This document shows positions 45,777-59,779 of a stretch of 64,000 nt of DNA, piece by piece (position 1 is the stretch's first letter; each line of letters opens with the position of its first letter). The stretch spans positions 1,274,910-1,338,909 of the forward strand of contig JAJLRJ010000001.1 of assembly GCA_024195265.1 (NCBI GenBank), in the 5' to 3' direction. Below the pieces are notes generated by a model. It saw nothing but the letters and a program-made list of their open reading frames with translations. It was not told the DNA's origin and did not search any database. This DNA is from Dendrophyllia cribrosa (taxonomy: Eukaryota > Cnidaria > Anthozoa > Scleractinia > Dendrophylliidae). A program made the translations under genes and the position numbers.

Positions 45777-48700
45777 TGAGAAAATATTTATTTCAGCGAT
45801 TTTTTTTATTCCACTTGTAGAATAGTTCTAAAAATCAATAAACAATAAGATTTGTTAATGTCTGTAAGAAAATGTACAGAAAAATACAAAATCTGGATGA
45901 TGTATATAATAGACTTTTTAAAATGTCTACGAACTTTTGAAACACCCTGTACTCTAAACTTTCGTTTCAAGTGGCCTAAAGAGGCAATGTCACCTATTTT
46001 TAGTATCACTTTGAAAAGGGAAAAAACATATTTGTATCGATTAATATCTAAAAATAATGCTCTTGCTTTGTTAATTATTATTATACTGGTACAATGAAAC
46101 TATCAGTAAGTGTCTTTGGCTGCAGATGGCCAGGATGGAAATGAATTGCAACTCGAAAAAATTGGTCTTTTTATTTTTTATTATTATTGTCTTGGAAAAA
46201 ATCGTTTAAATCTGATTACGGTTTATTCTATTTTCGAAGAATCATTTGATACTTTCATCTCGGTCCTCTAAGAACAGTTCATGTTTGACATGTTTAAGCA
46301 AAGGTTAAGCAAATATTTAGTAGAGTTTTGACCAAAGAGAGATGATCCCCTTGACCTTTCCCCTTGATGTCGTAGGTGCTGTTTGTTATTAAAATGTCTA
46401 TAACAAAATATGGATGGAAGTTCAAGCATGCTTTTAATACTGCAAGTATGAAACCTGGCATGTGTCCCTGCGAATTACCCCCTCAGCGTAAGTATTCTAC
46501 AGCTAGACCTTAAGGCACCTAAGAAGCTTTTAGTTTTGGAATAAAACACTTTTCAAATCGAAACTTACAGTTTCGCAGCACGAAGGCCAAAATTTTAAAT
46601 GAACATTTACTGAGTTCGTTTTTCTAACTCCGTAAAGTTTTCAAAGTTTGGTAACTTAATTCGGCATTTCTGGCCTCACTACATTAACTTTCTTATAGTT
46701 TTTTTTTTTTTTGTCTTAAATTGTCGACTTTACAAAACAAAGTTGTATTGTTGGTTTCGAGAAGCATTTCTTACCCCACTCAGCTATATATGTTTTACCA
46801 GGTGATGATTTCAACTTCACGGGGTGTTATCATTTCAATTGGTCAGTCTCCGTAATATTGATCGAACCGTTTTGCCCTATAAACCACAAGTGTTGCCGTG
46901 GGTCCCATTTTACATGGTCCTTCATCAAGGTACTTGATCATATATCGTGTAAAAATCTGGAACGTTATTCCAGCGGAATTACTGGTTTAATTAAGTACAG
47001 GTCTTAAGTAGTCGTCCTATATTTAATTTAAGTGACAATATAGTAACATAGCAGCCGACTAATTGGGGACACTGTTCTAAGGTTTTAGAATGCACGATGA
47101 GTATTAAACCCATTTTTTCTCCCAAGAACATCCGGACTCCAAGGTCAAGATCAGACAAAAAAAATCGAAAATTTTTATTTTGTAAGATCTACAAAACTTA
47201 ATACGCCACATTAAAATGTTGCTCCCTGATAGCGTGTGTTTGAATGGTCACAGTTCGGCTGCTCATCCACAAATTCATACGTGAAACTGTTGCATATCAA
47301 TCAAGGTTTACCTCTGATCCAGTGAAACGTACGAACCCTAGTAAAAAGGCCTAGTGCAGGTGCAAAATCTTCTTTCTTAGTGTTCACACTTGGTAAGAAA
47401 TATATATTTTGACTTAATGCCAGTATTTTTTGTGTGAAACGAATTGTTTAAGTGATAATGTGGAGTTGCGCTTTAGGTGCATCCTGCGGAGTAGGATAAT
47501 AACACGCGCAGTAGCGTGTTGTGTGCCTACCTTCATGACCGCACACTGTATTCACCTTGACAATACTCTGTTAATTGACTAAGCCTCTTGAGCGCTGTGT
47601 TTCTTAAAATGTTCCCACACGAATACGTGCTGTGAATACTTCATTTACTTTACATAAATTAACGAATTGAGGGTTCAAACGTCAATTATACAGTGCCGAT
47701 TTTCCGCAACAGCGAAAAGTATTGTTTTGCTCTGCCCAAAATGGTTATAGCTTTTATACTCAATGTCTTCTGAAAACAACTCAGAGATGCTTTGTTAGTT
47801 TGTCGAATACACTGTAAACTGTCCATTCAAGTGAATCTTGTGGTCACCTGCATGCTGGTTCAAACATTAGGTAGATCCGATCGTGTGCGATTTTGAGTTG
47901 AAATCACTGACACTTAAGTCAGGTGTATACATTATTGGCTATTAAAATAACTACTGATCCGGCGAGAGATCAGACTAACCCACCCATCAATAGACGGAAA
48001 AAAAATAACAGTAAACCACAAAACCACAGTCACGGAAGGAAGTGGTAAATGCGTGATTTCACAGTGCAATAACAGAGCAGAGAAAAAGGTAAGATTAAGT
48101 ATAGTCTCGATGTGAAGGAGTTGTCACAATGCCGATACAACTGAGCCACGTCCAAATTCTAACTCACAGGTGGAATTGAATGCCCACGCACTTAGCTTTT
48201 AGCTTTGGAAGGCCTAAGGGTAATATATTCTCAAGGTGGTTGCATGTGTTTTGAATGCATTTATCAAATGCAACCGAAACACAGGGTTGTAAATCGGTAA
48301 TGGACTTTTTTTTTACTTAATGCCGTTTTCGGTTAAGCATTTGAAAGGTCAAAGCAGATGATCATTGCGATCGCGTACCAATCGAATGCAAAGATAACTA
48401 GTTGATCTAAGTGCAATTCCTTGAAAACTCGACACAGGTTTGGTACATGTTTGAAAACTAGGTCACATTAATTGCTAGTTGTGATAGATGTACTTTACCA
48501 GTTACATGTTTACTTTCTTTACATCAACAGATTTGTTTTACTGGTGTAGCTATCTTACCAAGTTGACAAACTGACCGTTGTTGGCAAACTGTGCCCTTAC
48601 TCTTAGTGATAGTAATCTAGTTGCTTTGTTGCTTGGGCTGCCGATGCCATGTTATAAAATTGGCTTTTATTAATTATCGAATGTTAATCTTCTTGTTTTC

Positions 48701-51700
48701 TCTAGTGAACGATAGTGAATTGCTAAACGAACCCGTCTGCTGATCTTAAACATCCTCTGGTACGGTACATAAGCTAAAAAGGCATCCTATTTTCGAGAAA
48801 GGTACGTTGTATTTTGCATGAGTTATTCCCGTTTTTCGTACTGTCCATAGCTGTCCATCAACGTATTAGAGTTCGTTTGATTGTCATTAGAATCAACAAA
48901 ATGATTACAACATCTAAAATGTGAGTCACTGAAAGTTAAGAAAGATATTCTGAACTTTTTTCGTTTGACGGCAAGAGCGAGGTATCTGATGCTGTGAGTA
49001 ATTATTCGGAAATGCGGCCAATCGAATGCACCCCATGAAACGTTGTTTGTTAGTTTGTGGGATGAAAAGAAGTGTGATTCTTAGGAAGGGTACAGAAGGA
49101 AGTTCTGCTGTGTCCTATTAGTTCAGTATTGTTCAAAATTTACTGTTCTTCTTTTGACTCATCTCTTGCCCATTCACGTACTAAGCAATACCTGATCAAG
49201 ATGACAGAAATTTAAAGATAACATGGTAACATTCTTCCCAGAGTGGAGTTTGAAATTGTGGAAAACCCGTCGAAACTAACCAAAACAGAAATTTTAGGTT
49301 ACCAGTGGAAAATTGTCCAATTGTTTGTGGTAAGTCGTGTTTCTGCATCACCACCATGCATGCAATACTAAAATATGGCGCCTATGCTAACTAGAAAATA
49401 TTCTCTTCGCGTCGCCGGTAACTCAGTAGCCGAACCAGCAAGTTCATAAGTGCTAGAAATGGTTCAATTTTATGTGGCAAGTCGTCTTACTGCGTCACCA
49501 TTAACGCTCAGAAACGTCCGGGTTAGTTTCACTTGGCATCTTAGTAATCATGACTAATGGCCCAACATTGAAGCCACAACTATTTATATTGACATCGCCA
49601 TCAACAAGCAAGCGGCCGACAAATAACAAAATGGCTCAATTTTTTTACAAAAACTCTGCATGTATACGACCTCTACAGTTCAAAGCATAAATCTTTTGAT
49701 TACTCATTATGTTTTAAAATTTGTCGGGCACGCTAACTGTCTGCATGTCTGAGCACACACGGTACAATTTATAAAAGAAACCTAAGTTTAGCGCGTTTCT
49801 TGGATAATACATGCATAATAACGATTGTTATAGATACATGATCGAGCAGCGTAAGAACATGATTTTTGTTTTTGATTAGATCTCATCGAAGTTCGGTATT
49901 AAGCTCTTGCGTATGAGAAAATCGAACCTCCCATATGCAACATCTAAAGTGCCAGAAAAGTCGGTCATCTATAGGGGAGGTAGTCGCTAACAAAATGTCT
50001 CACAGGGAGTTTCGATTGTATGTCTGATTACTGTTGTCAAATAATTTAAATGAAAAACTGTCAGAGTACTGGGAGAGTTATGTAGCTTATAATAGGCCAT
50101 AAAATGCAATTGATTAATGATGTAGTGCTCCCGCTTTTAAGCCTAATCGATTATTAATGGATGAGAACGCTAAGAAAGTGGTCTTCTTTGGAGAGTCGTT
50201 AAAATAAGGTGTGGCAAATGGTAAATTCAACATGTTGCGAGACGGCAATGGAAGACCGAGACCGAAACTGTAAGATGGTTTAGCGAAAAAATGGAGACTC
50301 CGATAACCGACGCAGAGAACTGCTCAGAAAACGAGACTGTGAAATCCGTGAAATTTGACTAACCATTCGCCACACCTAAGATAGGGTGACTGTGAGCAGT
50401 CTCGTTCTGCAAAATAATAATGATGATAATAATAATAACAATAACATGATGCAAATCCGCCCACTCCTTGGATATGAGGAAGAAACGGCAGTAGCATGTG
50501 CAAGATGTCGCCGGAAAGAGTTGGTCGCTCAGAGACATTAAATGGTACATGCAAAGGCTTTCCGTGTCATTCCCTCACGTGTTTATTCACGTGCATTACG
50601 TGTTCATTCACGAGCGTCACGAGTTTTTGACTGAATATCGATCCCACAGGACGAAAACGTCATATGTCGGCTCCTTTTCACTTGGAGTTTATCTTGAGTA
50701 TCCATAGAGAATGCATTATGATATTACCCTCGAGAGAGCTTGAGGGAGGTGTGTGCAATATTGGTTGAATATGGAAAGACAGACAACTGCATTGATTTAT
50801 TATGAGAGACATCCTTGAATAAGGAACTTGCTCGCACTAGTTTAGTTCTCTTCGAATTATTTTTAGTGTTGCTTGATAAACAATTGTTTAAAAGCAAAAA
50901 GAAAATCAGTGCATCATACTGGGGCCCATTTATTTGTATTTGTTTAATCTTTAAAAAAATATGTTGTTTAATACCGGCATTTATTTAGTTAATTACTTAC
51001 TTGCTTTATACTTGTTTACTCTTTTACGTAATTTCGTGCTTGAATTACTACAATTCGTCTGTGTAATATTTCCTTATAGGCCCAAAATTCACACGTTTTT
51101 CTTGACAAGGCATTACCACACCCATTCATATACGTGAACAAAAATAGAGAGAATAGCGTTTTATGACGATACCGCTTTATACTATATACTAAACACCGTT
51201 TTTGGCCGAATATATTTTTGTAGTAGGATGGACTTCCTCAGCAGGGGGAGCAAACACGTCTCATTTCCTGTATCAAAACGCAGATTCTATTTTTATATAA
51301 GGAACAAAAAGACGGAATTCAACAAACAAATATTACAACAAACCGCAAACACGTTTGCCTTTGGCCCTATCAATATCATTCTAACCCTCATAAAGAATGA
51401 TCAACGACTAATTTCCCAATGCGGTATTGGTGTATTCATAATTAGAGCAGTAATGAGAATACGAATTTTATCATTTAGAGAATATTGCCTTGATGTACCA
51501 CTTCATTTTGAAGCTATTATTAGTTTGACAGCCGGTAAGAAAAATTCATCTTTTGTGGTGGGGACCGAAATATTTATTGTCAATAATAATTTTCTTGGAA
51601 GCTTAATAATTGTAACACTGATGGCTTTACTAGGATGTGGAACTACTGACGTGAAAATTGTATCCAATTCTGTGGCCTGTACTAATATACGTGTGAAAAA

Positions 51701-52366
51701 GCTCATTGTTTGCCGTGAATTTCGTTGTTTGCGTTTGATATAAATACCTCTAGTTTGTTGTGATGAAAAGCGTGAAACGGAACATCAAGTTAAGGACAGC
51801 TAATATACGCATGGAAAACAATAGGTCATTATTGGGTCATTAGCTTTGTCAGCCACCCCACTAGTCATTGTTATATACGTTACTACAATGGTCCTATTAA
51901 GACAAGCGACCTCATTTCGTTCACTGCTAACACAGAATCGCACACGCACTTCAAAGGTACTTCAAAGCTTGGCATTTGCTTTATATTGGCTCAGTCATTA
52001 GATTTTACGGTTCTCGTTACCCTGGTAAGCCAAGGAATTTTAATTTGCTAGCATGCGAGCCGCTAACTTTGGTTTTAATGAATAGGTAACGGACAAACAT
52101 TTGTTCACGCTCCCTTAGTGATATTTTCTATGCAAGTTTACGTAAATTGTGGCGCCAGAATGTCGATGTATTGACGTTTCTTGACAAAATTCCTTCAGAA
52201 TTGAGTGTTTTTCCACAGTAGTCTGTGTGACCCCTATTGTCACGACAAGTAAGCTACCGCAAAATCTATCATAAGATACGTTTTTGATACCAGAAGTTTG
52301 TTGCGCCATAGGATAGCCTATAATTGGCAGATTAAGCATGAAATATTTATTGTTTCTTAACTGCAG
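45777..52366. other. Long stretch with no recognised gene
   Basis: AT-rich, with short simple repeats (for example AATAAT near 50420). The open frame of 171 codons at 51228-51743 has no recognised domain and an AT-driven composition. Some of this may be introns and 5' exons of the bursicon-like gene, whose coding exon begins just after a splice acceptor at 52366. Confidence 0.5.
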
Positions 52367-52369
52367 ATA

Positions 52370-52747
52370 ATGTGGAAGTGTAATCGTCTGGCAGAAATCT
52401 GGCTGTTCATCCTTGCTTTTCAACTGTTGCAGGCGTCGAGTACGTCTACTTACAAAAACAGCTGCCGTTATAAAAGATATAAGGAGGTGATCTCAGTGCA
52501 AGGTGGCTACAACTGTATGCAGACGAGGGTCAAGTTGGGCATATGTGTTGGTACATGCTACTCACACGCTATACCCATTGCCAGCGAAGGTGACAACGAG
52601 CCAAGATTTCAAACGAAATGCCTATGCTGTGCTCCAAAAAAATTTGTAGAAAGAACCGTTCGATTTGGCGATGGATGTCAAAAGTCCATTAAAGTTTCAC
52701 AAATTCGCTCTTGTGAATGCAAGAACTGCTCTCGGCGTGATCTTTAA
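52370..52747 (+). CDS. Bursicon/glycoprotein-hormone-like secreted cystine-knot protein
   Basis: 125 residues with a signal peptide (hydrophobic core about 9-22, cleavage near 24). Eleven mature Cys: C32, C49, C59, C63, C84, C86, C87, C103, C115, C117, C120. CVGTC (59-63) is the C-x-G-x-C ring of cystine-knot growth factors; CLCC and the terminal CECKNC match the layout of bursicon alpha more than glycoprotein-hormone alpha, which lacks the extra C103-type residue. Such hormones signal through leucine-rich-repeat GPCRs (LGRs). The whole CDS is in one exon; TTTCTTAACTGCAG ends just before ATAATG, implying a spliced 5' UTR. A partner subunit is not seen in the window. Subfamily choice is uncertain. 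Confidence 0.75.
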   Translation: MWKCNRLAEIWLFILAFQLLQASSTSTYKNSCRYKRYKEVISVQGGYNCMQTRVKLGICVGTCYSHAIPIASEGDNEPRFQTKCLCCAPKKFVERTVRFGDGCQKSIKVSQIRSCECKNCSRRDL

Positions 52748-54509
52748 AAATTGAGCGTCAAGTTGTGTCGCTTACTCACATTATCTCAAGCTTGAGTGAG
52801 GATGATGTATACACGTAAAATGGAGCAATTCTAACTTGAGGACCAGTCATCTACAAACCGTTTTAACTCATGGTTGATTATAAAAAATGCTGTGTTTAAA
52901 AGGTAAAAACAGAAGTCAGATGAACAGTTTTATTGCTACGATTATAGTTAATTTTTAGGGCAGACTAGTGAAATAAGACAATTTATTGACTTTTCAAGTG
53001 CTGCATGTGTAACCATTTACCAGTGTCAGCTAGAACTCACCCTACAATCCCCTGTGAACCGAAAAACGGGATTATAATATATATTTTACTGTTCACAGAA
53101 TATCAGTGATTGGAATCCAGATGTTCAGTATATATAAATGGGATCACCTAGGGCAAGTTTAATACAAGGAACTATTGTTTGTGCATTTTGCAGTTGGGTG
53201 GTTCCTGTGTGTCGACAAGAATCAAGAGCATGCTAATTGAGAAAGCTTATATTTTTACATACATATGTCCGAGAAACGAGATTTTAGTCTATGAATTGAG
53301 TACAATGTTTACTTATTATTGTATTCCTTGCCAAATTCTGAAGGTTCCGCAAGCGAGGACCAGATCATTGTAACTCTCTCAAAAAAGAATTATTGGTACA
53401 TAGAATTGTATGTACAAATGAGGTTTGTAATGACGACAGTATTTCTACTTTCCTTCGGGTGAATAGATTGATTCACTGATCCCTTGCCCTTAATGTCAAT
53501 AGTAACATTTTGTTTCTTATTAAACATCCGAAGAAAATAAAGACTATAAAGAAATCATTTTTTATGATCTTTCTCTCTATATATATATATAAATATGTTA
53601 TTTGTTCGAGTTCCATTTGCTTCTAAATGCAATTTCGGTTTACCTTTGATGTAATGAGTGTTTTGTTGTTAAAGGTCCGTAGCCTCAGGGAGAATAATGT
53701 TAATCAACCGTTTCATATCTCTTTATTATAACCTCTCGAGAACAAAAAAAAAAGATTGTTAACATCGTTTGTCGAAAAAGAAAAACAAATTACATGTACG
53801 GTCGTCGCAGGTAACAAAGCACTGGTGGGCATTGCAGTCCTCACATACAATACACTCGGTATACACGGGATGTGTTAGACAGAGTCGGCCTTGCTTACAA
53901 GAGGTTCAATGTCCTAACTGTTTCAAGCCATGTGAAGCATTGGGTCATATTTTTCCAAAATACCTAAGATCCGTCTAGAAAACCATCCGATAAGGGGAAA
54001 AGTGTACAAGGTGAGACCGACTGCTCCTGAACTTGTGCTGGGCTAAGCAAGTGATGGTGTAGTCGTCAAAACGCAGGAAGTAGCTTTGAACACCAAGGTC
54101 CACTATAAAAGGGGTGGTACGTCCTTTATCTCACAGCTTTTGGGTGTGAAATGCTAATGTAGGCCTCATTCAATCATGAAACGTGGTTCGAACTAGAGTG
54201 TTCTTTAAATACCATGAAATTATTTTAGCAAAATAAAATATAAAACAGAAGTTTACGTAATAAACTTCTGATATAACTTTGTGTAATGCTTTTTCCGAAC
54301 TTTGTCAGCAATGGTCTAAGTAATGAAGTTTGTTTGTTAGTTGTTAAAGCTTTAGTTGTTGATTGGCAACTAAACATGAGAATGAGCGGGCCAGGCCTCT
54401 TTTATACCGGAACTTCCAGTTCTGAATCTGACCAAAATCAAACTAACTTTAAAAGTTAGAAGTTTCGTACTATTGTGAATTGAATCATGTCAGTCTGAAA
54501 CACTGGCCG
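52748..54509. other. 3' UTR and downstream region of the bursicon-like gene
   Basis: No further coding sequence supported. A 69-codon frame with several Cys (53769-53978) lacks a signal peptide and domain resemblance. Confidence 0.45.
53536..53541 (+). terminator. Candidate poly(A) signal of the bursicon-like gene
   Basis: AATAAA about 790 nt downstream of the stop, preceding a (TA)n tract at 53579. Confidence 0.35.
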
Positions 54510-54822
54510 TTAAAGGGACACTGAAAACTGAAAACTGTCAAAGTGATAGAAGCAAAGAAATATGAACTAAACAGAATAAACGGCTAGAAAAGTCAAAATT
54601 TCACAAGAATGATTTCTTGACAGCCTGTCAATAAACCATTTTTTATGGACTGTAATCCACTTCAATCCTTGCAATCCCGCTTTTTATCTCCAAACTACTG
54701 CTTTTGTTTTGCTTTATAGAATCTTTTTATCCAACTAAGTTGTATATTTGATGGCATTTGGCGATATAACGTGGAAATAGGCTAAGCGGTATTTTCCTAT
54801 TTCAGCAGACAATGCCCTTTAA
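54510..54822. mobile_element. TTAA-flanked MITE (AGGGACACTG ends)
   Basis: TTAA at 54510-54513 and 54819-54822, termini AGGGACACTG and its partial inverse. The interior is homologous to 3344-3680 in inverted order, which supports a dispersed family. Confidence 0.65.
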
Positions 54823-55707
54823 GAACAAAATATGATTTAATTATTAAAGGAAGCGCTGTGTTATAGTTAATTGTCATTTATAATGCTGAAAGTTGAATCG
54901 TCCAAGTGAACATGTTAACAGACCAATATTTAGGACCCCCTCTTTGACAAATTCTGCTTACGGCCCAGGTTATCATGACCGTAGAACCCTGTACTCCCTA
55001 ATGCATCCTCCCATTCCACAGTTTTCAGTCATCCGCACGCTGCAAAATATCCGCATTCTCTTCCTCGCCAAACATCGCCCACAAACGAAGTGCAAGTTTA
55101 ACTGATCCCCTAGTACGTACAGAATTAGATGACGCACTCAAAGCCCTTTTATATTGCGCGCAATCCAAAAAATAACAAAAATTCCTTTGGTTGGGGGTGG
55201 CGCAGTTAATGACATGTTTAGCGAAAAATATGGTAATAACAAAAATAAAGTTAACGAACATCTTTAATTTGTCTCCTACTTAAAATTAACCCCTTCTATA
55301 AAAATACTTTTGCTAAATTGATGGACCCTTTGTTATTTTCGCGAAAGCCTGTTATTTTTTTATTTTTTCAAGAAAAAATCCTGTTATTTGGTCATTTTAA
55401 TTAATTAGTTATTTTTGTAACACTATTTCTCTTTCTGTTATTTTCTCAAATTGCCCTTTTGTTTTAGCAGTTTAGTTACTGTTGAGTACATTGTGGGAAC
55501 TTTCCAGCTCTTGCATAATATTTTGTTATTTTCGGAGAAGACTGCTATTTTTGTTATCATAATTTTATTTTATCTTTAAAAAAAAAAAAATTATTTCAGA
55601 GCCCATTTAGTGAGAAATCAATTTCAGAAAATTGTGCCCCTTCTTTTAAAATAATAATGACAGTTTATTAAAACTCGATTGCAGCTGTAGGCTGAATTAA
55701 CGAGTTA

Positions 55708-55860
55708 AAAATACAGGGTCATGGCTCATGTACGACGAACTGACTGACGTCATAAAACCTAATACAATACAACCTAATACAATAAAATACAAGCTAACAC
55801 TACCTAACACAATACATCACAATACAGTCGTCGTTCACGAGCCATGACCCCAAAATACAG
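55708..55860. mobile_element. 135-bp MITE with 9-bp direct repeats
   Basis: AAAATACAG at 55708-55716 and 55852-55860 flank GGTCATGGCTC...GAGCCATGACC inverted ends; interior is ACAATA/ACCTAATAC simple repeats. The 9-bp duplication suggests the Mutator superfamily, a different family from the CAACCTCGT one. Confidence 0.75.
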
Positions 55861-55898
55861 TATTAAAAATAATAAAAAAATAATACAATAATATTACA

Positions 55899-57130
55899 CA
55901 TTTCAAAAACACGACACATTGTTTAAGTTTGGAAAACATGTTTCGAAAATTTCAGTATCCATCATCAGCTTAGGATGTTTACAAAATTAGTAACTGTATA
56001 TATAGCTGAATTTTTGAAAAGGTGGTCAACGAAAATTACAGCAATTTCACTACAACTATCCCAAACAAGGGTTTTTATGACCCCGGCCGATCAGCCCGAA
56101 AATCACAGAGAAGAGAGAGAAGAGGGAAAGGGAGCGAGGGCGAGAGAAAAAAAGACTTGCAACATTATTGGGAGTTTTGAACGACAAAAAAAAACAAGGC
56201 CAAACACACTCACAAACGGTTACTTAGGGCGATGCCGTTTTCAAAAATCCAGGTATATATACATGTATAAAGTAAATAACAAAGAAATGTTGATTATAAA
56301 TAATAGAAATAATAGCTAATTACAAATTTGTGAGAATATTACATATTAGTATATACTGAAACAGTGGATAGCATTGTTGGCGTGCTCTGATTGGCTACTG
56401 AAACTCGGAATAGCAAGTGCTATTCACCTCCCAGCAATTTGCGCGCGAAAATTGTAATCGTTGACAGGAATAAATGAGTTAAAAAGCATCATTTTCGTTA
56501 TATTATCTCACTGTTTCAGTATATACTAAAACAACTATTCACCTCAGTGTAGGTGGGTAGTGGTGGATATTTACCACCACTACCCACCTCCACTTCGGTG
56601 AATAGTTGTTAAATATGAGATACAACGGAATTAGCGGAATACAAAAACGTGATACAGATATAGATCGCATCTGTGAAAATGTTACATAATACTAAAGGAT
56701 ACAACGAAATGCTTGATATTTCTATGAAAAAACAAAACGTTGATAACAAGGACGGAGGGCGTCTTTGATCTTAAGTTGAAAAAAAAAACAGCTCACAGAA
56801 AATAAATTCTTACATGATTGTGAACCCTGCAAATGTTTTGTTTTTCATAGAAGTATCACACATTTCGTTGTATCCCTTTAGTATTGTGTAATATATGTAT
56901 ATGTATCACGTTTTTGTATTCCGCTAATTCCGTTGTATTCCGTATTATGTAATATTCTTACAAATTTGTAATTAACTATTATTTCTACTATTTATAATCA
57001 ACATTTCTTTGTTATTAACTTTATATGTACAGTTACTAATTTTGTAAACATCCTGAACAGATGATGGATACTGAAGTTGTCCAAAACATGTTTTCCATAC
57101 TTAAACATTACGTCGTGTTTTTGAACTGTG
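55899..57130. mobile_element. 1.2-kb inverted-repeat element with an inserted MITE
   Basis: Left parts 55899-56346 and 56613-56750 are inverted relative to 56810-57130 (for example AAACATGTTT, GATGGATACTGAA, ATCAACATTTCTTTGTTATT, CGGAATTAGCGGAATAC on opposite strands). The extra segment 56347-56612 in the left arm has no partner and contains its own palindrome, so it was inserted after the arms formed. Confidence 0.7.
56530..56610. mobile_element. Palindromic mini-element (AACAACTATTCACC ends)
   Basis: 81-bp imperfect palindrome: AACAACTATTCACC ... GGTGAATAGTTGTT with inner GGTGGGTAGTGGTGG and its inverse around ATATTT. Part of the segment inserted in the larger inverted repeat. Confidence 0.8.
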
Positions 57131-59770
57131 TATCTATACTATTGCCGCGAAATTTCGGAAATAAATAAATAAATAAATAAATGAAAAGAAAATAATAGTC
57201 TAACTAATAATTTTAAAAAAGTAAAGAATTATTCAATCTGTACGTTTGGTTCTGTCTACTTATCCACCATCCCCATTTGGGGGTAAATTGTTCCTTAAAC
57301 CAGTGTCTTTTTTAACTATCTTCTTAAATTATTTTCTCCAGATCGGGTGGTCTGAGAACAGTTTCTCTGACTCTTTGACCATCATACAGACCATGTTGTC
57401 CGTTATGATGATCAGATACTTAAAAACACATTTTAACTTCTTCAAATGCCTTTAAAAATAATTGTAGATAAAAGAAATTTTTGGTGTTCCATAACTCAAA
57501 GGAATTAACAGTAGAAAAAAATGCATGTGATTAGTTCAGTGACCAGATGGTCGATTAAATTTGGTGTTAAAAATCTAGAAAATATATATCTCTAGTATTT
57601 GTTTTCTCTCCATGAAAGGAGGAACAGTCATCCACTGCAATTTCATCAGCCCACAAAGAATTCCCACTGTCATCGTTTTCAATCGGCTTCCGCCACGCCC
57701 CATAAAGAAAGTAGAGAAGGCCCTGGGGAGGAGGTTGAATAATTTTCCATTTTGTGGAATTTCTTGCCGTAGAAAAGTAATTAAAATGTGTTATAAACTA
57801 AAAAATAAACTAAAAGCTTATGAAAATAAATCTTTAATTGAATATTGATCGCATTGACGAATTATATTTGTAGCTGACATCGAGCCGTATCCAACTTTAC
57901 AATGTGGGTGGAACTGTCAATCAATTTTTGACATCTCGCGATAATTTTAAAAACCCCGGTCAGAACGAATTCGTTGTATGGAAAGCCGGAAGTCGTTTTT
58001 TTTCACGCCTCATAAGCCCTACGGGTATGTATCCACGCTTTCGACGCTTTCGGGGCTTCGCGCCTCATAGCGAGCGAGCAGCGAAAATAAAGGAGCGTTT
58101 TGCAGTCAAGTGCCAAACTTGAGTCAAAATTCATTAAAAACAAGTAAACAATGCAATGTCTGTCTCTTAGTATGCCTCTCAGATCGTGATAGATAACTGA
58201 AACGGTTTTTAACTGTTTACCATTACCAGTGGGTTAATTTAATTGTCCATGGATTTGTGTTTTACTGAGTGCGGAAATAATAATTTTGACTTCAAAGAAT
58301 CTCCAACCAAGTTACTAAATCGGTTCTTTTTGTTTGTCTTTGTTCCCTTAGTTAACAATTTGCAAAATGAAATAAGAATATTTGATTTTTCCACCTCTCT
58401 TGCAGTAAAAGGGTCGAAACTTGAGAATACTGACAACTGTTCAAATCTAAAAATATAGATTTCTAAAAGCTTTGATAGTTTCCAACACTGAAAGTCCTTG
58501 ACCTAATAGCGCGCTGATATGAAATGACGACTATAATGTAATAGTAGGCGTAAACATCATTTGTTCAAGAACCGAATTTAGGGACATAATTGGCCATGTT
58601 AAGGACACTGCAGGCAGGCAATATAACTGGATGATTTATTTAAAGAGATTAAAAATGACCTGCCATGTTAGGATAATTGAAATGTATGTGTGATAAAAGC
58701 TTTAAATTAACCATAATTATGAGTTTTGTCTGCGATGAGAATCGAGCATAAATTTTCACGGTTTAGTTTGCCCCTGATAAAATGCATATGCTAGCTCAGG
58801 CTGTTAGCAAAATGAAATGAAGTGCATGAGATTCTTAGCTTTCCATTAGACACGCTCCTAGGTGATTATTGAGTTTTATATATATATATATATATATATA
58901 GTCCGTGGATCATCTGAAACATAGTGTTTACATGTTCCCGAGCATGAACAATTTTAATTGCTCATGGATGATTTATGCGACGTGTCGGTATTATATCCGA
59001 CTTGTCTGTCTGCAAAGAATCAAATGAAATCAGCAAAATAAGCTGCATGAAATGAGTAAACGAAACTCAAAATGCAGGAATACAATTAATATTCTTATCA
59101 GTTCTATTATTTACTAATCATTAATCCAGTGTAACTTATCACAACTTAAGGGCAATTGCAAGTCAATACAAACTCCAGGGGAAACTTCTGACACACCAGG
59201 GGTGATCATTGCTGTTCTAAGATCAATATAACTAGAGAGAAAAGCTATTCGGTTTATTATCTGAATAAAAACTTTCTCTGCGTGTAAATAATTTAGATGA
59301 GTTCTTGGTAATTCTGTAGCTGATGCTTTAACTTGTAATTAAGAGAATTTCAATCTATTCCGTTTCAACTGGTGAGTAACTGAGGTATCCTCGGTAATCA
59401 ACGGTATACACTGCATGCATATACTGCATATCATGCATTGTCCACGTCAAAAGAAGCCCCTTTAATGTGTTAAAATCATCACAATATTCCATAGCTGAGA
59501 GATAAAGGGTCAAAATAAAATTCTTACTATTTTGACAATAACGAAAATCGTATACCTATTTTCATACACTAACCTTAATAGGTCCCCCTATTTTCTCACC
59601 CATCACCCATCCTCCCCATAAATAATGAACGGTCCCTAAGAGAAGTCAGTTAACCTCCAAAATTTTGTATTTCTCATATGGACATCTCATTATCTAACTT
59701 TGCCAAAAGTATTAAAATAATCTATCCGCTAGTATGCCTGCCCATATGTAGCAATATTTAATCCTTGTTG
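57131..59770. other. No gene recognised
   Basis: AT-rich with scattered short frames (for example 57612-57848, 57904-58122) lacking domain resemblance. A (TA)n tract lies at 58878-58899. Confidence 0.5.
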
Positions 59771-59779
59771 AAATCTATT

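Noticed and set aside
51228..51743. 171-codon plus-strand frame
   Set aside because: AT-driven composition, no domain, no splice or promoter support; cannot be distinguished from chance.
53769..53978. Small Cys-containing peptide downstream of the bursicon-like gene as a second hormone subunit
   Set aside because: No signal peptide, no C-x-G-x-C motif and irregular Cys spacing.
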